A DNA stretch of 64,000 bases, taken from contig NZ_ML014755.1 in assembly GCF_003675895.1 (NCBI RefSeq), positions 1 through 64,000 on the forward strand, in the 5' to 3' direction. Of the stretch, positions 49,285 through 57,237 are shown one piece after another. This DNA is from Parashewanella curva. Lineage in GTDB: Bacteria; Pseudomonadota; Gammaproteobacteria; Enterobacterales; Shewanellaceae. A program made the position numbers and the translations under genes. The notes under the pieces are model-generated. The model made no database searches. It was not told where the DNA came from and saw only the letters and a program-made list of their open reading frames with translations. Positions within the stretch are counted from its first letter, which is position 1. Every line of letters starts with the position of its first letter.

Positions 49285-50601
49285 TTAGCTACGTGGAATT
49301 GTGAGATTTTGACCAATTCTAACGGTATTTGATCTCAACTTGTTGGCTTTTTTTATACTGTTTACAGAAACTTGATAACGCTGGGCAATTTTAGATAATG
49401 AATCACCTCTCACCACTTTATATTTAATGGTGACCTGACTGGCTATTAAGGTATCGGAAGGCGCATTTTTCTTAAAATACTGATAGATGCCTTTATGAAT
49501 AGCATTCGCAAGTCTATATTGATGATTATTCGAACGTAACAAACGCTCTTCTTTAGGGTTCGAAATAAACCCTGTCTCAACCAAAATGGACGGAATGTCC
49601 GGTGATTTTAACACAGCAAAACCTGCTGATTCAGTGTGCTTTTTATGAAGTTTGGTCACACGCCCCATCTGTTTTAGTACATCACTAGCAACGGTATGAC
49701 TAATGGTTAATGACTTGTCTGATACCATTTCAATCAATGCTCTTGCGAGGTATTGTTCATTATCCGTGTTTTGAATGATCTCACCAGCACCGCCTAATAA
49801 TTCAGAGTGGCGCTCTTTCTGCTCCAGCCAGCGACCCATTTCAGTTTCTGCTCGACCTTTTCTTAATACCCATACCGAAGCACCGCGCGGTTTAGGGGTG
49901 GTAAAGGCATCAGCGTGAATGGACACAAGTAAGTCCGCTTCTCGTTTACGCGCAATCTCACTACGGCGATTAAGATTGACAAAATAATCACCAGTTCTTG
50001 TCATTACCGCTTTCATTCCTGGGGTTTTATCAATAAGGGACTTTAAGCGCTTCGCAATTTGCAGAACCACCTTCTTCTCATGCATACCAGAAGGGCCAAT
50101 TGACCCCGGATCATCACCACCGTGTCCAGCATCAATGGCAATGATAATATCTCTCAGTGCTGTTTTGGGTTGATGAACGATTTTTTTGGCTGTTTTTACC
50201 GCAGGCTCTAAATCGATTACCAAACGATTTCCATACGGTGCGGTTGGCTTAAGCGAGAATAGTTTTGCTTTGACTGACTTTTTCAGGTCAATAACCACTC
50301 GTAAGGTGCTTTTTTTAGGAGGCTTACTGACACGAACTCGTTTGATCAGCTTACTGCTATTTTTAATCTTACTAAAATTAAGCTTAGTTTTACTGTTGGA
50401 TAAATCGATAACCAATCGATCAGGTTTGGAAAGGGTAAAATCATTAAATTTAGGCTTACTGCTGAGATCAAACACCACTCGTGTTGAATCAGGTGCCGCC
50501 CATATTCGAACACTTTTCAAATTATTGGCGGCTACAGCTTGCAAAGGCAACGTGAACAGCACCATTAAAACTAATTGTTTGCAGTAAGCTTTTATCGACA
50601 T
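49285..50601 (-). CDS. amiB: N-acetylmuramoyl-L-alanine amidase AmiB with LysM
   Basis: AmiB cleaves septal peptidoglycan during daughter-cell separation. A signal peptide (QLVLMVLFTLPLQAVA) is followed by an AMIN domain (VRIWAAPDSTRVVFDLSS), a basic linker, the Zn amidase domain (IAIDAGHGGDDPGS, SIHADAF, LVETGFISN with the catalytic Glu) and a C-terminal LysM (YKVVRGDSLSKIAQRYQVS). At 438 residues it is typical of vibrio AmiB. Confidence 0.95.
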   Translation of the reverse strand: MSIKAYCKQLVLMVLFTLPLQAVAANNLKSVRIWAAPDSTRVVFDLSSKPKFNDFTLSKPDRLVIDLSNSKTKLNFSKIKNSSKLIKRVRVSKPPKKSTLRVVIDLKKSVKAKLFSLKPTAPYGNRLVIDLEPAVKTAKKIVHQPKTALRDIIIAIDAGHGGDDPGSIGPSGMHEKKVVLQIAKRLKSLIDKTPGMKAVMTRTGDYFVNLNRRSEIARKREADLLVSIHADAFTTPKPRGASVWVLRKGRAETEMGRWLEQKERHSELLGGAGEIIQNTDNEQYLARALIEMVSDKSLTISHTVASDVLKQMGRVTKLHKKHTESAGFAVLKSPDIPSILVETGFISNPKEERLLRSNNHQYRLANAIHKGIYQYFKKNAPSDTLIASQVTIKYKVVRGDSLSKIAQRYQVSVNSIKKANKLRSNTVRIGQNLTIPRS

Positions 50602-50602
50602 A

Positions 50603-51061
50603 TTATTTTAATTGTTCTATTAATATCTTACCTTTAGAGGTAATTGCATCCATTCTTAAAGTTCGCCCCTCTTCCATATAATCAATATGTAAGTGTACAT
50701 CAGCTTCTGGCAATAAGCCGTGACCACGATCAGGCCATTCCACAATACACAAACAATCATCAGAAAAATAGTCGCGGATCCCCATAAATTCCAATTCTTC
50801 GGGATCCATTAATCGATATAAATCAAAATGAAACACTCGCATTGATGGCAATTCATATGGTTCAACCAAGGTATAAGTAGGGCTTTTTACAGCACCTTGA
50901 TGACCAAGTGATTGAATTAGACCACGAGAAAACGTGGTTTTTCCTGCACCTAAATCCCCTGTTAAGTACAAGGTTAAAGGCGGAGTGATCAAAGCTGAGA
51001 GTTGGCGACCTAAAGCCACAGTTTCGTCTTCATTTGTTAACGAAAAAACACGTTGACTCAT
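50603..51061 (-). CDS. tsaE: tRNA t6A-synthesis ATPase TsaE
   Basis: TsaE is the ATPase partner of TsaB-TsaD in N6-threonylcarbamoyl-adenosine formation. Walker A is LTGDLGAGKTTFSRGLI, followed by SPTYTLVEPYE and FHFDLYRLMDPEELEFMG. 152 residues, full length. It begins the amiB-mutL-miaA-hfq-hflX-hflK-hflC series on this strand, one base before amiB. Confidence 0.95.
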   Translation of the reverse strand: MSQRVFSLTNEDETVALGRQLSALITPPLTLYLTGDLGAGKTTFSRGLIQSLGHQGAVKSPTYTLVEPYELPSMRVFHFDLYRLMDPEELEFMGIRDYFSDDCLCIVEWPDRGHGLLPEADVHLHIDYMEEGRTLRMDAITSKGKILIEQLK

Positions 51062-51132
51062 TGAGTTATTTACACTTCAAAAAAAGAAAATAATTATACA
51101 GAAAAAAACCGCGTTCAAAAACTCGGCTTTTC

Positions 51133-51180
51133 TAGGGCTTATTGATCTTTCAGGCTTAAATTTTGTGCTATTTGAGTGCT
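51133..51180. mobile_element. Truncated MITE type B remnant at the 3' end of the first POT gene
   Basis: About 48 bases match, in inverted sense, the right end of the 17608-17874 element, beginning TAGGGCTTATTGATCTTTCA. The match fades exactly at the stop codon of the transporter gene. Confidence 0.7.
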
Positions 51181-52712
51181 TACCCTTGCTGTCTTTGCAA
51201 GTTTAATAACCACTTACCGTAAACATAAATACCGACTGCTGAAATACTTCCTATTGCAGCAATAATGTACCAAGCCATTCCGATATTATGGGTTTCGTAC
51301 AAATATTGAGTCAACGCCTGTGGCGTATCGCCTGTGTAACTCACCAGAGTTTTGAAGGCTTCACCATGAGGAATTTTCTCCATATTTGCCACTGACATTC
51401 CACGCTCTACCAATAGCTCACGAGAGAATAATTCTTTCGAGGCATACCACTCATATAACTTAGGACCAAAGTAACCTTCTAAACCCCAGCCAATGCCTTG
51501 TGGTAGCATAACAAATCCAAGGTACATGGCTTTTTTGCCTTCTGGCGCAATATTCCCCATAAATTCATTCTTTTTAGGGCTGATCATCATTTCACCTAGC
51601 GAGAACATAGCAATAGCAAAAACCATTATCCAAGCGGCGTGGTACGACCCAATTAATAGGAATGCAAAAATACTCAACAAACAACCGCCTAACATTGCAG
51701 TCGTAACGCGAACTTTCGCCGTCAAACCCGCAACCAAGAAACAGCAAGTCATGATCAATGCCGCATTAATGTTCACTAAACCTTCAGGCAAAATCTTGGT
51801 TCCAGCAAAATCCATTGCCAACAAACCTCGCCAGAATGCACTCGGGGTTTCACCACCAAACAAACTGCTTACGATAACACTGGTATCAACCCACTCTTTA
51901 ATGTGAATGGGCAATACGTCAAACAGAGAGTTAAATAAGAACCAAAAACCTGAAAATACCAACATGTAGTAAATCACAATGGGCTTTTTCAATTCATGCC
52001 AAGCGTCTTTCCAAAGCACATCTTGTTTAACTTCACCACTTTTGATTTGTGCCATACGTGCAAGACGAGCTTCTTTACCCGGTTCTTTGTAAGCAAGTAA
52101 AAGTACGAAGTTGAGAGAAATAATCGCGGCGCAGGTGAAGAATACATTTTCCCATGATAGCTGGCGCATATAAGCTGCGACGATAGGGCCTAAGAAGCCG
52201 CCAATATTCACAATCTGATAAAACAATCCCCATGCCATCGAGGTATTATTTCGATTAGTCGATAAAACCAGCGTCCCTTGAATACCCGGTTTGAAGATCC
52301 CTGTACCACCAGCAAGTAGCATAGCTCCAATTAAGAATCCCCAAAATGACGGGAAAAAAGCCATGACTAAATAAGCGGCAATTTTAATGACGGTTGAAGC
52401 AAAAATCGTCTCTTTGTAGCCAACACGGTCTGAAATACCGCCGGTAAAAACAGGTACAAAAGTTTGGGTTATCGCAAACCAAAACATAATAATACCGTAA
52501 TCACCAAGACTAATACCTAAACCGCCTTCTGAAGCAGGTGCTTGGGCATATAACGAAGCTGTTGTTTTTACACCATAGTATGAAAGCCTTTCAACCAACT
52601 CCATACCGCCCACCAGCCAGAAAACATAACTAAGGCTAGCAATTGAAGCCCACATGCCCAATTGTTTTACTTCGCGCAGATCATTGCCCGATGTAGCATT
52701 CCCATTATCCAT
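51180..52712 (-). CDS. POT/MFS oligopeptide transporter-like protein (paralogue 1)
   Basis: A 510-residue inner-membrane protein with 12-14 hydrophobic segments of the proton-dependent oligopeptide family of the major facilitator superfamily. The family signature E-x-VERxxYYG is seen in GMELVERLSYYGVKT, and YQIVNIGGFLGP matches the second POT signature region. GISDRVGYKETIFAS is the MFS loop. It is strongly similar throughout to the adjacent gene upstream, so the pair arose by tandem duplication. The C-terminal tail (RQQG) meets a MITE fragment at the stop. Substrate unknown, probably di- or tripeptides. Confidence 0.82.
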   Translation of the reverse strand: MDNGNATSGNDLREVKQLGMWASIASLSYVFWLVGGMELVERLSYYGVKTTASLYAQAPASEGGLGISLGDYGIIMFWFAITQTFVPVFTGGISDRVGYKETIFASTVIKIAAYLVMAFFPSFWGFLIGAMLLAGGTGIFKPGIQGTLVLSTNRNNTSMAWGLFYQIVNIGGFLGPIVAAYMRQLSWENVFFTCAAIISLNFVLLLAYKEPGKEARLARMAQIKSGEVKQDVLWKDAWHELKKPIVIYYMLVFSGFWFLFNSLFDVLPIHIKEWVDTSVIVSSLFGGETPSAFWRGLLAMDFAGTKILPEGLVNINAALIMTCCFLVAGLTAKVRVTTAMLGGCLLSIFAFLLIGSYHAAWIMVFAIAMFSLGEMMISPKKNEFMGNIAPEGKKAMYLGFVMLPQGIGWGLEGYFGPKLYEWYASKELFSRELLVERGMSVANMEKIPHGEAFKTLVSYTGDTPQALTQYLYETHNIGMAWYIIAAIGSISAVGIYVYGKWLLNLQRQQG

Positions 52713-52879
52713 AATTAATCCTTATGGTTATTTTTGTTGTTATTTACTCGTTATCCTCGTAGATGCAAGACTTCTGCGAGGGTAAAAATATTACGAGTAT
52801 ATACCACTAAGACGGCCATCACGGATTTTACATGAGTAAAAATGCGAACATCAACGCAGATTTAACGAAAAGAAATAAA

Positions 52880-54406
52880 TTAACTGCGTTGCAGTTTCAA
52901 TAACCACTTGCCATAAAAATAAATGCCAACCGCCGAAATACACCCTATGACTGACATTATGTACCAAGCCAATCCGATATTATGGGTTTGATACAAAAAT
53001 AACGTTAAGTCCTGCGCGGATTCACCTGTAAAGCTCACTAAAGCGCTAAATGCTTCACCTTGAGGAATGGCTTCCATATCATCAATTGACATACCACGCT
53101 CAACCAACAACTCACGAGAGAACAACTCTTTTGATGCATACCATTCATAGAGCTTAGGACCAAAATAACCTTCAAGTCCCCACCCAATACCTTGTGGCAG
53201 CATAACAAACCCAAGATACATGGCTTTTTTGCCTTTTGGAGCAATATTCCCCATAAACTCATTCTTTTTAGGGCTTATCATCATTTCGCCTATTGAAAAC
53301 AAAACAATGGCAAATGCCATTACCCAAGCGGCCGTATAAAAACCAATAATCGCAAAGGATAAAATACACAAAATGCAGCCAATGAGCATGGCATTGGTAG
53401 CTCTAAATTTTGCCGCTAAACCAGCGATTAAAAAACAAGTGGTCATGATCAAAGCAAAGTTAATGCTGATCATTCCTTCTGGCAAAATTTTGGTGCCAGC
53501 AAAATCCATCGCCATCACTTTTTGCAAAAATACACTCGGCGTCTCTGAGCCAAAAATACTGGAAACAATCACGCTAGTATCCACCCATTCTTCGATATGA
53601 ATCGGCAACACATCAAATAGTGAGTTGAACATAAACCAAAAGGCTGAGAACACCAGCATGTAATAAATCACAATCGGCTTTTTTAGTTCATTCCATGCAT
53701 CTTTCCATAAGACTTCTTGTTGTAACTCACCGCTTTTCACTTGAGCCATTCGAGCTAAACGCTCTTCTTTACCGGGTTCTTTGTATGCAAGCAGCAGTAA
53801 AAAGTTGAAAGAAATAATAATGGCACAGGCAAAGAACACGTTTTCCCATGCCAGCTGCCTCATGTGCGCCGCCAGAAGCGGCCCAAGAAATCCACCAATA
53901 TTGACCAGCTGATAGAAAATGCCCCATGCCATCGAAGTATTATTTCGATTAGTGGACATGACTAAAGTGCCTTGAATCCCCGGTTTGAAAATACCCGTAC
54001 CACCAGCAAGTAACATTGCACCAATAAAGAATCCCCAAAACGAAGGATAAAAGGCCATAACTAAGTAACCAGCGATTTTGACAATGGTTGAGGCAAAAAT
54101 GGTTTCCTTATAACCCACTCGATCTGATATGCCGCCAGTGAACACCGGAATAAAGGTTTGCATAATGGCCCACCAAAATAAGATGATGCCATAATCTCCA
54201 AGGCTAATTCCCAATCCTCCTTCTGAGGCTGGAGCCTTAGCATAAAGGCCTGCACTGGCTTTAACGCCGTAATAGGCCAACCGCTCAACGACTTCCATGC
54301 CACCGACAAGCCAAAACACATAGCTTAAGCTGGCAATAGATGCCCACATTCCAAGCTGTTTTACTTCCCTTAAATCATTGCCAGATGTCGAATTATCCTT
54401 TTCCAT
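52880..54406 (-). CDS. POT/MFS oligopeptide transporter-like protein (paralogue 2)
   Basis: Nearly collinear with the neighbouring transporter (508 residues; same start MEKDNSTSGNDLREVKQLG, same ending LLKLQRS). It carries GMEVVERLAYYGVKA, GISDRVGYKETIFAS and NIGGFLGPLLAAHM. A 167-base spacer separates the copies and contains no gene. Divergence between the two in the central loops suggests different regulation or substrate range; this is inference. Confidence 0.82.
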   Translation of the reverse strand: MEKDNSTSGNDLREVKQLGMWASIASLSYVFWLVGGMEVVERLAYYGVKASAGLYAKAPASEGGLGISLGDYGIILFWWAIMQTFIPVFTGGISDRVGYKETIFASTIVKIAGYLVMAFYPSFWGFFIGAMLLAGGTGIFKPGIQGTLVMSTNRNNTSMAWGIFYQLVNIGGFLGPLLAAHMRQLAWENVFFACAIIISFNFLLLLAYKEPGKEERLARMAQVKSGELQQEVLWKDAWNELKKPIVIYYMLVFSAFWFMFNSLFDVLPIHIEEWVDTSVIVSSIFGSETPSVFLQKVMAMDFAGTKILPEGMISINFALIMTTCFLIAGLAAKFRATNAMLIGCILCILSFAIIGFYTAAWVMAFAIVLFSIGEMMISPKKNEFMGNIAPKGKKAMYLGFVMLPQGIGWGLEGYFGPKLYEWYASKELFSRELLVERGMSIDDMEAIPQGEAFSALVSFTGESAQDLTLFLYQTHNIGLAWYIMSVIGCISAVGIYFYGKWLLKLQRS

Positions 54407-54909
54407 AATTGATCCCTATGGTCGTTATTTGTTGTTATTTACCACTAACAATCATGTTCAAATAACATCCTTGCATAAAATATACAAAGTAAAAAGTAAT
54501 AGGATGGACTTAAATGTTGTTTTTGATCAGCTTAGATACAGAATCGATGCAAATGTCCCTGTTCTTAGTTAATGATTTTAGGCAGACTATATAGCCATAC
54601 ATCAAGGCTTCATTACCTTCTTAACTTTATATACTCGTGATACTTGAAGATGCAGGATTTAAGCGAGAATTAATTGCCATTTAGGCAAGGCACTTAACCG
54701 TAGAAATAGTCAGTCTATTTTAAGGGTAAGTAACGCAGCATAAATGGCAATTAAACTCGCACTGCGTGAGCTTTTCAGCATCGATTGTTCTTTGTTGCGA
54801 AAGCTTGAATTAGCCCGCTAGTTCTGCACTTTCACGCCTCGAATAATGCAACGCTGAACAAGCCCTGAAAGTTGCATCTTCAAGTGTCACGAGTATAAAT
54901 GGGTGCTGT
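54407..54909. other. Spacer with MITE type A copy 2
   Basis: No gene. The right half is the MITE; the left part should hold the promoter of the divergent transporter gene. Confidence 0.5.
54630..54897. mobile_element. MITE type A, copy 2, 268 bp
   Basis: Same length, same internal sequence and same TATACTCGTGATAC-type inverted ends as the copy at 21311-21577, with scattered differences. It ends 12 bases before the next ATG. Confidence 0.85.
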
Positions 54910-55887
54910 ATGAAATATCTCAGTATTCTTATTTGCCTGTACTCTATGTGTGTGCATGCTTCGACACTTCATCTGCAAAATAATTTTGCTCAAACTTCTA
55001 GTTCCAATACCTGTGGAGTTCCATGTCAAAAATTTTTTATTAATAACCAAGAAGATGCAGACAATTTTAAACTTGAGTATGGTCAATGCACGGCCTTTGC
55101 AGGCTCTATATTAATCGATAGTGATAAAGTGGATAACTTAGAGGGCTTATCAAATCTCAACTCTATATCTGGAGATTTGCTGATAACAGACACAGTAGAT
55201 TTAACTTCATTAAAAGATTTAAAAAATTTGACAAGCATAGGCGGCTCACTAGACCTTGAGGCCAACCAAGCATTAAGCGGCTTAGACGGATTACAACAAC
55301 TTACTGATTTTCAAAGTCTGATTCTTGTTGGCAATAACATTTTAAAAGATATCAGCCCCTTAAAGGTTTCCAATGTCGCAACCATGGGTTTTATCTCAAA
55401 TAACCCACTTTTACGAAACGTTACAAGTGCCACAGCTGCCTTGAGTAAAGACGCATCTAATCTATTTCAAGTAAATAATAGTCCCACTCTAACTACAATT
55501 GGTTTGTTAACTTCGAGTGATGGTGTATTTAATGGTGACATGTCTCTAGATAATGACGACGATATCAAACAAAGTGATTTCTTATCGCAATTTAAGAAAA
55601 TAAATGGTCATTTTGGACTCTTCGATATGAAAAATTTAGCGTCACTAGACGGCTTTAAAAGCCTAACCGATATCAATGGTAGATTGATCATTGATAACCT
55701 TGCAAAGCTTACTAACCTAGATGGACTACAAAACATAAACCCACACTTTTCGGGGCAGTTAGGGATTTACGATAATTCTAACTTAGTGGATTGCAAAGCT
55801 CTTTGCCCTTTAATAGCGAACAAAAAGCATATCGAACTTACTGGAAACAATTCAAAATGTATTGAATCACTGAGCCAATGCAGTTAA
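54910..55887 (+). CDS. Secreted leucine-rich-repeat-like (receptor L-domain-like) protein
   Basis: A signal peptide is clear (MKYLSILICLYSMCVHA-ST). The mature 308 residues repeat a pattern of about 22-25 residues with Leu/Ile-Asn-Leu and GSLDLEANQALSGLDGLQQL-type units, resembling receptor L-domain or irregular LRR solenoids that mediate adhesion or ligand binding. Cysteines cap both ends: CGVPC and GQC at the N-terminus, DCKALC and SKC at the C-terminus. There is no membrane anchor or sorting motif, so it is probably periplasmic or released. The start lies 12 bases after a MITE; no good ribosome binding site was seen. Confidence 0.75.
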   Translation: MKYLSILICLYSMCVHASTLHLQNNFAQTSSSNTCGVPCQKFFINNQEDADNFKLEYGQCTAFAGSILIDSDKVDNLEGLSNLNSISGDLLITDTVDLTSLKDLKNLTSIGGSLDLEANQALSGLDGLQQLTDFQSLILVGNNILKDISPLKVSNVATMGFISNNPLLRNVTSATAALSKDASNLFQVNNSPTLTTIGLLTSSDGVFNGDMSLDNDDDIKQSDFLSQFKKINGHFGLFDMKNLASLDGFKSLTDINGRLIIDNLAKLTNLDGLQNINPHFSGQLGIYDNSNLVDCKALCPLIANKKHIELTGNNSKCIESLSQCS

Positions 55888-56010
55888 TCGAACACGCTCT
55901 CCCAAAAACTATATAAATCGAATGCTGCTCTTTAATAGAGCAAATCGATCTAATCAATTTTCTGGATAAGCGGTACTATCTTTCTTTGGCAAAAATACAG
56001 AAGAAACACA

Positions 56011-56292
56011 ATGGCTCTACAATCTATCGCAAGAATACTCCCCATTTCCCAACGAGCATTTTCAACTACCAACGGGCTTGCCCGAGAAGTTCCTAATCAG
56101 GTACGACAGTTTATTGTAAAAGTAGGTGAACGTGAAAAGCTTTGGGCATTAGAGCAAGATGCAGAAAAAATGAGTCAGTGCCTTAGACAGAAGACTTCCT
56201 GGACAACCAACTCAACAACCACAGTAAAAACAGAAGAAACATCCTTGCCTAAATATCACGTAACAATCGCTAAATTCGGAAAGCCCAAATAG
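56011..56292 (+). CDS. Hypothetical protein, 93 aa
   Basis: An AGAAG lies upstream of the ATG. The product is basic, Thr/Lys-rich and lacks signal peptide or membrane helices; a short amphipathic helix (NQVRQFIVKVGEREKLWALEQDAEKM) is the only feature. It ends 4 bases before the end of the converging BASS transporter gene. I do not recognise it and it may be a spurious ORF. Confidence 0.35.
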   Translation: MALQSIARILPISQRAFSTTNGLAREVPNQVRQFIVKVGEREKLWALEQDAEKMSQCLRQKTSWTTNSTTTVKTEETSLPKYHVTIAKFGKPK

Positions 56293-56296
56293 TTTA

Positions 56297-57169
56297 TCAT
56301 TGATCTTGAAGACATTTATCTTTCACAAACACAAGAAGAATGGGGATGTTCATTACCAGTCCGTAAGTCATGGGCAGCAAGGTCCATTCAGGCTGCTTCA
56401 AAATAACGGCGGCAATGAACATACCAGTACCCGCATTTTGAATACCGACCTCAATCAATAAGGTTCGACGATAGCTAAAATTCAGCTTAGCCTGTTTGCA
56501 GATCAGCTGAGTCACTAACATGGCCAGAATACAAACGCTCAAGCACATAAGCACCATTAACCAGCCTGATTTTAATAAATCTTGCTGAAAGCGCCATGCC
56601 ATAAACACCACCAGCCCAAAAAATAAGATTGTCGCTATGCGGGAAATATAAGGCTGTGCTTTTTCCACTCCTTGTCTAAAAAAGGCTCGGATGATCATAC
56701 CTACAATCACAGGTACGATAGTAATTGAAAGCAATTTTTGAAAGGTGATAAGAAAAGGCAAACTGACTTGTGAATCAATACCTAACCAAGACAACTGCCA
56801 AGATAGGCTTAAAGGAAGAATTACGGGCATCACAAGGCTTACAAAAGCAGTCATGCTCACCGAAAGTGCAGCGTTACCGCCTAATAAAAAAGCAATTAAA
56901 TTTGACGTTGCTCCTCCGGGGCAAGAAGCCAAAATCACTAATCCAACCGTGACTAGCAGAGGTAACTCAATAAACTTACCAATCAGCAAAATATGCAACC
57001 AAGCAATCAAGGGTAATAGAAGAAGTTGAAGCGTAACTCCAAAGATAAAGGGCTTTGGATTAACTAAAGCTTCTTTAAAATCACGAATAGATAAACTCAA
57101 CCCAAGCGTTAGCATCATCATTGCCAGAGCCAATGGTAATATCAGTTGAGTAAGTGTTGCTAATTCCAT
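56297..57169 (-). CDS. Bile acid:sodium symporter (BASS) family transporter
   Basis: A 290-residue inner-membrane protein with about nine hydrophobic helices. Family hallmarks are MMLTLGLSLSIRDF near the start, ASCPGGATSNLIAFLLGGNAALS (sodium-site crossover) and VGIQNAGTGMFIAAV (second crossover with the conserved Gln/Asn). BASS members import organic anions with sodium; the substrate is not predictable. It is on its own transcript. Confidence 0.87.
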   Translation of the reverse strand: MELATLTQLILPLALAMMMLTLGLSLSIRDFKEALVNPKPFIFGVTLQLLLLPLIAWLHILLIGKFIELPLLVTVGLVILASCPGGATSNLIAFLLGGNAALSVSMTAFVSLVMPVILPLSLSWQLSWLGIDSQVSLPFLITFQKLLSITIVPVIVGMIIRAFFRQGVEKAQPYISRIATILFFGLVVFMAWRFQQDLLKSGWLMVLMCLSVCILAMLVTQLICKQAKLNFSYRRTLLIEVGIQNAGTGMFIAAVILKQPEWTLLPMTYGLVMNIPILLVFVKDKCLQDQ

Positions 57170-57189
57170 TTATATTTTCTTCTAATAAA

Positions 57190-57215
57190 AAAGGCAGCTC
57201 TTAAGAACTGCCCTT
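57190..57215 (-). terminator. Rho-independent terminator of valS
   Basis: Stem AAAGGCAG / CTGCCCTTT separated by a short AT-rich stretch, followed by T-rich sequence on the minus strand, 23 bases past the valS stop. Confidence 0.8.
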
Positions 57216-57237
57216 TATAGCAATAATTTATGACAAA

